Source of the DNA: Pinus tabuliformis
Lineage: Eukaryota; Streptophyta; Pinopsida; Pinales; Pinaceae
NCBI GenBank assembly: GCA_031772625.1
Contig: CM062808.1
Location: forward strand, 141,462,605-141,526,604
DNA: 64,000 nucleotides
Direction of reading: 5' to 3'
Shown piece after piece: positions 46,019 to 56,891 of this stretch (its first letter is position 1; each line of letters opens with the position of its first letter). The notes under the pieces were generated by a model that saw only the letters and a program-made list of their open reading frames with translations, was not told where the DNA came from and ran no database searches. Position numbers and translations under genes: made by a program.

Positions 46019-46498
46019 GGTCTTTGGTAACTACTCAAGCAACGAATCCACTTTCAAAAGATCAAACAAATCTCATTTCATGAATATTTGGGCACGCAAC
46101 CACTCAATTCTCAAATTTTCAAGTGTTGTTTATTGGATAACCCTTTGTAATTTATAGCGCCTTTTGAATTTGAATTCGACCATTCCCCCCACATTTGGTA
46201 CATTAATGCTCGATTAGCGGCAGATTTTCAAAAATCTAGCCCATAATGTTCACCTTAAATACCTGCCACCCGCTCCATTTACTCTCAAACCAAGCATCAC
46301 ATCATGAATAGTGACTGTAATAGTCATTTTCCAGCCGACCCACATGGCAGCGCAACTACCTTGACGCTGTCACGAACCTTGTGACACTTCACTACTGTGT
46401 GCAGTCCTGACATCGCGTAGTCCCTGGGCATAGTAGTTGATATTCCCGCACCTCCTTGCAGCTACATGGAGTGCTAAGATTGTGCTTCCATTGGTTAG
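46019..46498. other. Spacer between integrase and accessory ORF of X(-)1
   Basis: No frame. It matches 5290-5700 of X(+) in inverse orientation. Confidence 0.5.
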
Positions 46499-46990
46499 TC
46501 AGATGGTCGAGCCACCTGTGTATGGCTTTAGATGACTACCATTTATTCTTCCTAGGAAAGGTTCTCCATTTAATTTTACCAACTGCACTGCACCACCATA
46601 TGTGATCTCCTGAATAACATATGGTCCCAACCAATACATTCTGAGATACCCTGGGAATTTACCAAACTTACTATCATACAACAGCACCAAATCATTCACC
46701 TTTAATGTGCACAAATTAATATGTCAATCGTGTCATGCCTTTTCTCACTAATTTTGTACCTGCTGGTGAAATCCAGCCAAAAATCATTCTTCTTCGAGCT
46801 CCTCCAACTGTGCGAGCCTCTCCTCCAGGGCTCTGTGATCTGTCATACCTGTGAGCGCTGCTATGCGTAGACTAGGCACAATGTATTCCATAGGCATTAT
46901 GGCTTCCACTCCATGGACAAGCCTAAAAGGTGTATGTCCCATTATTTTCTTGCATGTCATCCTATAAGCCCATAATACTACTAGTACACG
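46499..46990 (-). pseudogene. Integrase C-terminal (GPY) part of X(-)1
   Basis: The minus-strand frame 46714-46499 reads LKVNDLVLLYDSKF, YWLGPYVIQEITYGGAVQLV and GRINGSHLKPY. This is a GPY/F module without a chromodomain. Just upstream (46960-46800) the segments PMEYIVPSLRIAALTGM and RALEERLAQLEELEEE can be read. It is a non-chromovirus gypsy integrase. Confidence 0.78.
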
Positions 46991-47199
46991 TAGGTCCCAA
47001 TCACTTCGCTATGAATTGCATACCTTGTTGAGCGCGTTGCATACCTTGTTGAACGATTATGCATGTAGAACCTTCTGTGCGATTAGTCTTCCTACATAAT
47101 GTTTTCCCAACATTAAGAGTCATCTGCGAGTTGCCCCCCCCCAACACATGCTTATTGACCATGTATTTCAGCACGGAGTACATGTGCATCTGTGCAAGT

Positions 47200-47654
47200 T
47201 GGGACTCTTTTCCATATTCCTATGACCTCCTAGCCAGATGTGCACGCGGATCATCTCATCCATTTTACTTGTTTGTCTGTCGGACCTTAGACTTCCTAAA
47301 TCATGTGCACATCATTCTCCTACATTCACACCAGTCATCAAAGCTCCATTTGTGCATACCCCACCATCTCATGGGCGTAGCGTGTAGTACCTAGTCCAAG
47401 GCCTGGAATCGTTGCTTTTCCAACACTTCTCTTTCAAATTTATCCAAGAAGGTATCTACCTCACTTAAACCATCATAAGTAGGTAGGTCTCTTACTTTTG
47501 TCGATACGGAGTGTAGCGACCTTGTCATCATATTACAAGTCAGTGTAGTTACCTCATGTAACCCATTCTTCCATCGCTCTATTTCCTCATCAGAATCTGA
47601 AGTATAGGAGCTTTCATGCTCCCATGGAATCCACCCATCCGCGGTGAGATTCAC
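47200..47654 (-). pseudogene. Second capsid-like domain of X(-)1
   Basis: The frame from 47654 starts MNLTADGWIPWEHESSYTSD and continues VRDLPTYDGLSEVDTFLDKF, then EREVLEKQRFQALD. Beyond 47390 further Trp-containing pieces follow in other frames. The F-L-x-x-F-E, QRFQALDW and WW pattern is that of a retrotransposon Gag capsid. It lies downstream of the protease and in a different place from the first capsid domain (9934-10194 in X(-)2). A deletion follows that removed RT. Confidence 0.55.
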
Positions 47655-47699
47655 TCAGTCCTGGTCCCGCACTATTATCTTATAGATGCAGTCCAAATC

Positions 47700-48100
47700 A
47701 TCATCACTTTCATAGTCGCACATTGGCTCCGTATAGCGTGATCCTTCAGCAAGGTCGAGGGTACAATTATGCACAGTGACTTCTTTTCAAAATTCATTTT
47801 GCACTTCTTAAAATTGATTACCCCATTCATGTCAGTGGCCTAATCAATTCCTAAGAGTGTGGGGTAGGGATTGCGATCATATACAATCTATATCACTTCA
47901 AAATCCACCAGCATGCTCTCTCCCTCAATATCCATAGTTATTCCTTGCAATCACCCCATGGGTATTATTTTCTATTGGTTTGCCATTCGTAGCTGAATTG
48001 GAGACCACTGCAACATAGGTCACCCCATTCGTTCCCATGTCTCCTTCGACAGAAAATTTGCATATGGTCCCAAATCTAGACTTACTTGGTCCATCTCATT
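47700..48100 (-). pseudogene. Protease region of X(-)1
   Basis: The minus strand reads, with stops, a decayed retropepsin. The end motif YPTLLGID, a stop, then ATDMNGVINFKK near 47810-47880 is typical of gypsy proteases. The active-site Asp cannot be placed with confidence. Confidence 0.5.
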
Positions 48101-48887
48101 TTATCTGATCTGTGTGGTTAGTATCATCTCTCTTCCTGTTCTTTTCTTATGCCTTCCGATCTTCCTAATTACACGCAGTTCTCTTGGCGCGGTCCCCATG
48201 CATCTATTGGTGAGTTCCTGTAACCCTTTCACCGCCTTACTATCATGCAGTAACTTCATACATGTTTCCAGGAACGTTGTGAGCATAGATGGGTCCATCT
48301 CTAGCTCCAATTTACTTTTTCTTCCTGAAGTGGAGGCTTCAGCGAACCTCTTCTTAGCTTCCATGAAGGTTTCCCAAGTGTGCTCCAAATCAAACTCCAC
48401 TTCTTTCGTCGAAGCTTTGTGAACCCAAGTACTATCTTCTAGTTGTTTTCCTTTGACATCTCCCATTTCAATTCCACTTCAGAGCACAATGTTCACATTT
48501 GGATCTTCCTCGCATGGCTCAGGCCTCATCATTTGCAGGTTTTGAGTTGGGGGAGGCAGTGGTGCTCCTTTGTCTCGTATCCTAGCTATCAGCATAGGAC
48601 AAATTTTTATCTCATGATCAAACAAGGTGAAATAGAAACATGACATGTGCGTTGGATTAGTACAATCATGTGCATAATGTCCTAGCCCTCCACAATCATA
48701 GCATATCAACTATCCACGACCTCTTCCAGGTCCTCCTCTACCTCAACCTCATCCACGCCCTTGAAATCTTGTTCGCGCCACTCATACATTCTCGTAAAGG
48801 GGCCACGTTTCACCCTGAACTCTGTAGGTGGGATTTCTATCCATCATCAACTCATAGCTTCTACAAGTGTGCTCATCGTGTCCCACC
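48101..48887 (-). pseudogene. gag: Gag C-terminal part of X(-)1
   Basis: 48709-48479 has the CCHC knuckle ICYDCGGLGHYAHDC, then CPMLIARIRDKGAPLPPPTQ. 48466-48101 has MGDVKGKQLEDSTWVHKAST, a charged helix and RVIRKIGRHKKRTGREM, the linker toward protease. 48887-48760 aligns with 9217-9345 of X(-)2. Unit B interrupts the frame at 48888. Confidence 0.75.
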
Positions 48888-49204
48888 TGTTAGAGCCTAG
48901 ATCAACCTTAAGCTAAAGAGAGGAATTCTTAGGATAACCACAAACCAAGCTTAACCTGGTAGCTAGCCCTACCAAGTTGGGAGAGGGCTCTCTCCTTGTC
49001 AATCTCTGTCGAGATGACTGAATTTAATATAGATTTTAGACTAGGTATAGAGTGTAAGAGTTTTTTGGTTGATTTTGATGGTTTTGTTGGGTAAAATGGA
49101 GCAGGCAGTTTTGGGTCTAGGGAATCAACTCAGAAATGTAGGATGTCCTATGGGGTGAGGTAGGCAGGTGTTTAAGCACTTGAATTTCGAATGAGATGGT
49201 AGAT

Positions 49205-49858
49205 CTAAGACTGGTGAGGGGTTGAAGAGGGCAAGCAAAGGTCATAAAGTGCCATCTTGTCGATATTCCAGAACAGGAAGTAAAGAATATCCATCATCCT
49301 CACTCTAGTGAAATGCATCAACAATCTCATGTAGTAGGCATACAACGGAGAAAACCTACCCTCACAAGTAAAGTATTTGATGATTATCTTCATGAGTGTA
49401 GAAAATCTAACCTCCAAGAATTTGAAGGGGAACACTCTCTTAAATTTGCCATGGTATTTAGCCTTGATGTAAGGCTCATCGTATTCCCTGTCAATGTATT
49501 GTCCTTTGTTCCATTTTTCAACTACATTTGGAATGGTTGTAGCCTCTGAAATGATAGCAGGTGACGGAGTGAAGGTAACTTCAACAAGTTTTACCTCATT
49601 ATTGTCTAGGTGTGTCATAAATAACCTCGCTAATTCATGATGAAATTTAACCCTCTCTGCTATTTCACAAAAACCAAAAGAAGACTAGTGTTTGAAACAT
49701 GAGATGGCAAGTAGACAAGCAAGAAATTCTCTCAGACTGATGGGCTCTTCCCTGATTATCTTTTTCCCTTGGTGAGGTCTCTTCTGCTACAAATTTCCTT
49801 CCCTAGAACTATCACTAAGGGTATCTTCCTCAATTTCATAATCAATATCCCTCTCCAT
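49205..49858 (-). pseudogene. Unit B ORF (homologue of unit A ORF)
   Basis: ATG 49858 opens MERDIDYEIEEDTLSDSSRE, GNL, then TAG, then QKRPHQGKK. The stop sits at the same place as the TAA in unit A (SLP-stop-RKRQHKG). Downstream: LVEVTFTPSPAIISEATTI, GQYIDREYDEPYIKAKYHGK, FKRVFPFKFLE and YFTCEGRFSPLYAYYMRLLM. It ends at 49205 without the charged C-terminus of unit A. A second stop lies near 49690. The function is unknown. Confidence 0.6.
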
Positions 49859-50404
49859 TGGTTTTAATGACTGTAATGCTAGTGAGGAGTGAAGGAATAG
49901 GGTGGATGAATGATGAGTATGAAGAGATTTTAAAAAGAATGAAAATGAGTGAGGTGAATACGGATATGAATAGGATTAAGGGAGTGAAGGATTTGGGGAT
50001 TTAGGGAATAAGGGGAGTGGGTAGGGTTTTGTATGTAGGGTATAGGGTCTTGGGGATAGTGTGTAGTTTGTGTATGTAAGGTAGGGTTTAGGAGTTTTAT
50101 GTGTGGGAATGGAAAAATATGAAGGGAATAATGTTTAGGGAATCTTGTGTGGGGATTAGGTTTTAGGGAACAACAACTAGGTGAGGAAATACAACAATAA
50201 AACAGTGGACTATATAATATATGAGATATTTTAATGACAAATAGGGTTCATTTTTAAGAGACAAAATCCCCACAAAATAAGTGCAAAAATTATTCTCAAG
50301 CAAGAATGGAAATGATACTTACTTGTAAAGGAGATGAGCTTGGAAATTTGAGGCGTTTTGAGGTGAGTTTGAGCGATTAGCAGTGTTTTGGGAGTGTTTA
50401 AGAG

Positions 50405-50520
50405 GTGCACAGTGCCCACAAACAAGTGCATAGCACCAGTGTAATTTTACACTGGAAAAAGCTCCCAGGTGCGTAGCGTACTTTGTATGTATAGCACCAG
50501 CTGTCAGGTGCACAGCGCCT
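50405..50520. repeat. GTGCATAGCACC word array of unit B
   Basis: Five imperfect 12-bp words lie at 50405, 50426, 50469, 50487 and 50508 (forms GTGCACAGTGCC, GTGCATAGCACC, GTGCACAGCGCC). Between copies two and three is an 8-bp hairpin, CCAGTGTA-attt-TACACTGG. Confidence 0.8.
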
Positions 50521-51300
50521 GCAAATTACTTCAAAAAAATGTGACTCACTTCCTTTTGCTCAATGACAACTGAAAATCGCATTTTTGGCTCTCTTTAGCA
50601 ATTTAAACTTAAACAATGAGGTGACATAAGATATGGATGCCCTTTTATAGCTTCTCAACCTTTGATTTTTTATTTTTCAAAAACCCACTTTATAATGTTC
50701 TCTTGCTTTCTTGAAATACTCTGTTTTTGCTGATATTTGACTTTTGGCTTTTGACAGGTGGACTGATGCTAATCTCTTTGACTTTTTGTAGTGGCAGGAG
50801 TTGACAAGGTCACCAGGTGACCAGGAGCAACATATGAACATTTATTACATATAGAAACCAAAATTACATCAAATTACATGAATGAAACAATAAAATACAA
50901 ATGCTATGTTTTACCTCAAAACAAGTTTTGAGGTTAAAGAGCTCTAATTAGCTTATGAAAAGGAAATTATGATCTTTTGAACTTTGTTAACCTCCCCATG
51001 TGTCTGCTGACCATTATTATTCATTTTAAATGATCATGGGTGAAAAACCTTAAGACCTAATGAAACTAAACCCTAGGACTAGTTTTTATAAATGAAATGA
51101 ACTAGAATGACTATGAATGACTGAAAAGATATGTGAAATAGGTCAGCAGGTATATGGCATGAGGGACAAATGAAATGAAACCTTACCATCAGTTGATCCA
51201 TGACCTAATGGAGTGCAACTCATCAGAATGGGGCAACTAACATGAAATGCAAAATAGCAATTTGATCACTGATGGCAGTGTGAAAGCACTGACACTAACA

Positions 51301-52336
51301 TTGGCTCCAATGGGGATGGTGTTATAGGACAAATTGACCTCCTAATCAACTCAGAGGGGAAAGACAAGATGACTGAAAGAATGACCATAGTCGCAGGCCC
51401 AAAATCCACACTAACGCTCTTTGTACACTGACAACCTGCTTTATAAAGCTTGTTTACAAGCATAAAGGAGCGTTAGTCAACCTGCTAACTCTTGTTGTTA
51501 GACCAGGGGGAGCGTTAGTGAACTTTAGTGATGCTGAAGTGGTTATGCCAACGAATCTGCCATTAAATATCTAGCTATCATTTCCCTAAATTTGTGCAAG
51601 AAAAGTAGGGAACCTCCAAAAATCAAGATATTTGGAGAAATTCTATTCCAGAAACAGAAGCAAATGGGAAAAAGTTGGTAAATGAGGCAGGTTCATGGTT
51701 TTTACCTAAATGAACTACAGGTGGAGTTGGGTAGCCCTAAATTGATTGCTATATAAGCAATGAGAGGGCCATTGAAAAAGGGTCAGTGCATTTAGAAGGA
51801 TAGTACATGGTGATGTTGTGATATTGTCATATTCTTGAAGGAGCTAGCTGAAAGAAGGAGAGAGAGAGAGGAAGAAGGGGTAAGGAAGGCTGATACAACA
51901 GGGTTGTTGTAATCACTCTTCTATTCTGAATATAGGATTGTGGTTGTGTTCCCTACTCAAAGTGTTGGCGATATTGTGCATTTATTTTTTCATTCTGGTG
52001 CTTGTTGTGTTGAGTAGATAAGTTACACATTTATATATGTTTGTTACAGATTCTTACATTAATTGTTAGAAGTATATGTTGTGATTGGTTTGCTTCGTTC
52101 CTTTGTGTAGGAATCATCTTGGAGCTGGTCAGGAGGAGTTCTTCTTACCGCACGGAGATCCCCAAGCGAATCTAGAAAGAACCAAAGGTGATCCTTTCTC
52201 CATATCCTGTCAATATATGTCAAATAGATGAACATGTGTGTAACAGGTACCTTTTGCAGATAACCTTACAGTCTGTCAGAAGTCTCGGGAAGAGTTTCAA
52301 GGGTAATTTTCATCCCATGCATTTTACCCCATAGCA
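51301..52336 (+). repeat. 5' LTR of Tat/Ogre-type element Y (left edge approximate)
   Basis: The right edge is set by the PBS that follows (ends ATAGCA). The left edge is placed after unit B but is unsure, because no second LTR is in the window. TATA (CTATATAAG) lies at 51749-51757. A GA microsatellite lies at about 51858-51872. Confidence 0.6.
51410..51519 (+). repeat. Structural module of Y, U3 copy
   Basis: ACTAACGC at 51410, CTTTATAAAGCT at 51439 (+29), GCGTTAGT at 51470 (+60) and GCGTTAGT at 51512 (+102). The first and second words form a perfect 10-bp inverted repeat (ACTAACGCTC with GAGCGTTAGT). Confidence 0.85.
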
Positions 52337-52340
52337 GAAT

Positions 52341-52358
52341 TGGTGACTCTGCTGGGGA
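52341..52358 (+). other. Primer-binding site of Y
   Basis: TGGTGACTCTGCTGGGGA, the tRNA-Arg-type site of Tat/Ogre gypsy elements, lies four bases after the LTR end. Confidence 0.9.
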
Positions 52359-52531
52359 CTATACATTTAGTTCCCAGTTATCCAGACTCTTCTCAGATCT
52401 CTTCTCTCTTCTATGAGCTTCCCGCTTCTTCATATCCTTCTCTGATCCACCATCTAACTTGTTGCATCCTGAAAAGTTGCTTTCTCTTCAAAAACTGATC
52501 TCAAAAGCCCACTTTTTGAGCTCTTACCCTC

Positions 52532-52641
52532 ACTAACGCAGGTTTTTGGTCTACACGGAGCTTTATAAAGCTCTTTGACTATGCACAAGGTGTGTTAGTG
52601 GCCAAACTAAAGCTCTGTCTACACACAGACAGAGCGTTAGT
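52532..52641 (+). repeat. Structural module of Y, leader copy
   Basis: ACTAACGC at 52532, CTTTATAAAGCT at 52561 (+29), GTGTTAGT at 52592 (+60) and GCGTTAGT at 52634 (+102). The spacing is identical to the U3 copy although the intervening bases differ strongly. Confidence 0.85.
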
Positions 52642-54331
52642 CTCCCATTTCTAGGTTTTTCAAGAGATTTTGTGGACCAAAAGGGGAGAAAACTTGTCCC
52701 AAGGGCTAAATTAAGATCTGCAATAATATCATTCTAACAAATTTGGTGTCTTAAAATTTATTTTTTAAGAAAATGCTTTAGTTTTTCTCTCATAAAAGAA
52801 TTTTTTGTTGAAAAAAAAACTGATAAATTGTACATCTCCTTCTATCAAAATAGTTGTAGGCTACTTTGTTTTGGTTCAATAGTTGTTAGGGAATATTGAG
52901 AAAAGGAACTTTTGGTTATGCAAAGTTTTAAATGACTTTAGATGCACTAACGCATACATGAATATGTGAAATAATACATGTGTAGATTAAGACTTGTTTG
53001 CATAAGAAATTGAACTTCTTCTTTTTTTTTAACCATTGTTCTGCACGGTTTATTGAGTTGAGAGTCTCATCATATTCATATGTCAACACCCCCTCCGAAG
53101 ACAAATAAGAAAGTACACTAAAATTTACATTGAAATCAATCAGATACTCTTTTTTGGAGCAAACCGACATTAGATAGATTAGGACCTTGGGATAAGAGGG
53201 TGAGCACTACCCAAGGTTGAAAATCAAACTAGTGTCGTTAAAGAGTGAAAAATCCTTCTGCACTCATATTACTGGGACCACTCAACTCACAATGGAGGTA
53301 AATATGAGACAACATCAGATTTTAATCGAAGGTAGCCTGCCTTCTTTTACAACTCCTTTGAGCATTCTGTGTAACGGGGTTCCCTTCGGGGATTTCCGAA
53401 CTAAGTAGGGGACTTAGGTATCCTACCCACACAGCGTGCTATCTACGACTATGTCCCCCCTAGTAACGTCTGTGATTTGAGGTATCTCTAATGGCCAATA
53501 CTTCTAGGTACTTACCTAAGGTGATTGGGACGGGCTATCCTAGTACCTCAAATGGGCGGACCTACTTTGTCTTCATTTTTTGGGAGGGTGTTTGTCTTCA
53601 CGAGGGTACTTGGCCTCTCAGTCTAAGGTTCGGGTGAAGCTCAAAAGTAACCATAACTGTACATTTGGCCATCCTTCTCTGTTCCTCATTGAGAGACTAG
53701 GTTTCATCTCTAGTAATCGGTGTTTATCATACAATGTAATTTCACTTTGTTTGCTGATTTTCACTCTTAATGTTTCTTTTTAGGTACCTGAGTGTTATCA
53801 TTTTTGAGACTTAAAGAATATCACCTTAAAATTTATCTGATAAAATTTACCAGTCATTGTGCCTACATCCGGCCCTCACTGTCAATCCAAATAGTTGTTA
53901 GGACTTCCCCCACTCACTGTGGAGGATCTTCCAATATCCACTAACGCGGATTCCTCATCATTGAGGAATCAGTCTCCTAAATCACACACAGGATCGTTCT
54001 GGACGACCGACGATTCTAGTTTTCTGGAGGATTTCTTCACAAAAGGATTTCTTCCTCATTTTAACACTTCGCTTACAAACCTATCGGATCCTATTATTGC
54101 TCCCATCCTACTAGTACTTCACTCTTCACTAGGAGGAACTCTCCCATATATTCAATGGACACCTCAAGGTTGTGGAATTATAGAGACATTGTGAGTCCTC
54201 TACCACTTCCCCAGTTGACAGTCATCACAACACTGGTAATGTGGAACCCCGTAATCCCATTTGTCCCAGGTAATACAACTCACATAACACCCTCTATCAG
54301 TGGAACCCAGCAGATGTGAGGTTCCACTCCT
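52642..54331 (+). other. Leader of element Y
   Basis: Long untranslated leader typical of Tat/Ogre elements. Short frames only; 53895-54194 is open for 99 codons (MLGLPPLTVEDLPISTNADS) but is in a different frame from Gag. Extra ACTAACGC words occur at about 52947 and 53940. Confidence 0.5.
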
Positions 54332-55300
54332 ATGGTGCGCCAAAGCATACCTTCAACTAGTGCCACATATAGTGCTCCATATAACACACAATGTGGCACT
54401 ATGGGTGCGGTTCCAATTTACCAACACCAAGGTCAGCCACTAATGTATGGTTCTAACCCCCAAATTCAAATATCTAGGGCAGTTCCCAATATGCACATGT
54501 CGGCGGGAAATCTCACAGTCCCCCCGCTATTCTCAAGCATGCATGGATAGTCACTGATTGACATGAGTTTTCCCTTTGTCAATCAAATCCATATGGTTAG
54601 TTCAGTGTCGGTTGGGAATCCACAAGGGATCCCCACCCAATCCATGGGGGCACCCTACTCACAAACTCAGATGAGTCAAGGGGGCACCGCTTATACTGGG
54701 GGCAACTTCATACCCCAGTATCAAAATCCTCATGGTAATCCACTTTACAACACCATACCGTAAAGCAACTGCTACACCACATAACCCATGTACACCATGG
54801 GGAACCAAATGATGGGAGGAGCACAGAGCTCCTCAGGTCATCCATCATCACAATGGTCTGATTCGAGGGCACCCAACAATTTTTGTTTTTTGGCAACATT
54901 GGATATACCCAAGTTATACAAGTTGACTAACGACCCCATCTACCATAACTTACAATGGCCACCGATCCCACATAAAATACTGGTGGATATTCCTAAGTTC
55001 AACGGAAAACAAGGGGAGGATCCAGGCACTCACATCACCACCTACCATCTAACTCCATGGTGGATGATAGTGTCCGGTTGCATATTTTTCCCCGCACCCT
55101 CACTAGCAATGCTGCAAAGTGGTATATTGAGTTACCACGTGCGTCAGTGAATACCTTCGACGCTTTAGCGATGGAGTTCCTAAAGCACTTTCAGTTACCT
55201 ATCCGTTATGAGACAGGGAAGGAGCTCCTTCCTTTCGTCAGGATACTGCCGCCCACATCTCTGATCATATCCATGAATGGAGATGTAGACGGAGGTTAGT
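54332..55300 (+). pseudogene. gag: Gag N-terminus and capsid of Y
   Basis: A Gln/Pro/Met-rich N-terminus (QHQGQPLMYGSNPQIQIS) runs in one frame across stops at about 54548, 54761 and 54784. Then comes NDPIYHNLQWPPIPHKILVD, IPKFNGKQGEDPGTHI, and a frameshift near 55040. The capsid continues from 55057: MVDDSVRLHIFPRTLTSNAA, KWYIELPRASVNTF and FLKHFQLPIRYETGKELL. Order and motifs are those of a Tat/Ogre-type plant gypsy Gag. Confidence 0.85.
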
Positions 55301-55394
55301 CAAAGCTCCCATCCCTGATTTTCTCTTAACAAACTAGTTCTGTAAGTCATTTCTCACACAAATCACTAGAGATGTCGCTCTAGGTGGTGCGGTC

Positions 55395-56165
55395 ATGAAG
55401 GACCAATCCATACGTCGTGCCCAACACTTGGATTTAATTTATTCACAGTCTAGCACTCTCTACGACATTATCCCCTATGCTCTCGGTAAACCCAATCCTC
55501 CCACCACTCAGCGCCCTAGAGCGGATTCTGATGGGATCATCGGCGCAACCTCCACAGGTGCTGTAAAACAACTTAGTGGTTCTGTTGCCAAGTTGGTAGT
55601 GAACCCCTCTACCAAAATGACTGCTCTTCCTGCCACTGTGATTAACTCTGTGTAGTCTACATAGAAATCCAGTAGCAAAAACAAGAAGAAACAGAACAAG
55701 ACCGCTCCTCTTAAGGAGTAGTCATCTAAGCAGCCTAACCCGAAACAGAAGGTCGTTGTGCCTATTGATGCAGAAAAGGATAAAAGCCCTAACTATTCAT
55801 GCAAACTCTGTCTTGAAGATCACGTAACTTGGTGTTGTCTGCGTCTTCAAGAATGCATGGGTTACCTTTCCAAGAAAGATTCTGGGAAGACACCTGTGAT
55901 CCTTAGAAATCCTTTTCCTAATCAATAGAAACAACATCTCGTTTCCAACCAACCGTCACCCACGTCAGGGGGCAGCAATGGTTCGCAACAACCTTCAGCT
56001 GGTGAAGGAAGTTCTATCATTTACACATTTGAAACGGTAGAACTAACCACAAGAGCCAAATCTTATGACGCTCCTATCGCTTTGGCAGCAGAGTCATCCA
56101 CAGGTCAAAACCCATCGCCGCCCAATGATTTTCAAATCGAAAGGTTAGTTGAGGACTTTGTAATT
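55395..56165 (+). pseudogene. gag: Gag C-terminus and nucleocapsid of Y
   Basis: RRAQHLDLIYSQSSTLYDII is followed by a linker, a Lys-rich stretch (SSKNKKKQNKT) and a knuckle CKLCLEDHVTWCC at about 55800-55840. The spacing is C-x2-C-x3-H-x4-C, as in element N. Stops at about 55655, 55721, 55927 and 56166. Confidence 0.8.
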
Positions 56166-56195
56166 TGACCCCCCAAGGAGGCACTTCGATGCACA

Positions 56196-56891
56196 ATGCA
56201 CAACACATCTACATGTGCCGCCCAACACTACAACATTGTAGAGGATTTGGCACAAGCGCCATCGGCCATGTCAACGCTCGAAGTATTACAAACATGCCCT
56301 AGCCAAAGGAAAGCTTTGCTTTCAGCTATCGGGGGTATTGACCCTACGGATTCCATGCTTGCCATTTTCGACATGGACAAGCGTAAACCTCCCCTTTCCC
56401 ACCAGCTTGCATTTCAGGTGCATATCACTTTGAAAGGTAAAGGTATACACCGAACTGTCATAGACGAAGGTGCTTCAACCTGCGTCATGTCGGCTTCATT
56501 TTGGCTCGCCTTGGGTTCCCCAACCCTCTCCCCACTGTCGAACTCTCTTAAAGCTTTCGACGGCCACACCTTTGTCCCAAAAGGATACTTAACTGGTTTT
56601 CCCATCACCTTTGCTGGGAAAACAATAATGGTAGACATAGAAGTCATGAACAAGGAACTGGACTATAATCTGTTGCTGGGTCATAGTTGGACTTATGCCA
56701 TGACGGCCGTCATATACACTATCTTTTGTATCCTCCAGTTTCCATTGGATGGAAAAGTCATTACAGTAGATCATTTGTCTTTCTGTACCCCTGGTTATTC
56801 CCCATTACCAAGTGGCTCTGTACCCCTAGTAGGAGGTGGAGCTAGTCGCTATGTCAGTTCAGGTACCAGTTTGTTGAAGGCATCCTCCCTG
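56196..56891 (+). pseudogene. Retropepsin-like domain of Y with DEGAS site, split by copia C2
   Basis: The frame continues from Gag: LEVLQTCPSQRKALLSAIGG, HITLKGKGIHRTVIDEGAST, then CVMSASFWLALGSPTL, FAGKTIMVDIEVM and DYNLLLGHSWTYAMTAVIYT. It parallels the N protease block by block. The frame is cut at 56891. After the copia and one CCCTG copy are removed it resumes in phase at 63841 (MGYFPLQLPQVPQSVNML). Confidence 0.82.

Larger units (their letters stand above)
41991..48887 (-). mobile_element. Gypsy element X(-)1, internally deleted
   Basis: On the minus strand this holds Gag end with knuckle, protease, a second capsid-like domain, integrase end, the accessory ORF and the 3' LTR. RT, RNase H and most of integrase are missing between about 46990 and 47390. 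The 5' end is cut at 48888 by unit B. The part order matches X(+) where both are present. Confidence 0.82.
48888..51300 (-). mobile_element. LTR-like unit B carrying an ORF
   Basis: The left edge is TGTTAGAGCC and the right edge CTGACACTAACA, the same 12 bases as unit A. The left 130 bp aligns with the left end of A and the U5-like end of S. On the minus strand there is a TATA box (50643-50650), a leader with a word array (50405-50520), an ORF (49858-49205) and the terminus. The flanks CCACC and TTGGC do not match, so it is not a clean insertion. A rearrangement or the neighbouring element Y may have removed one target copy. Confidence 0.6.

Noticed and set aside
53895..54194. 99-codon frame in the leader of Y as an upstream protein
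   Set aside because: No domain, not in the Gag frame, and no second copy in the window to test conservation. Left as part of the leader.
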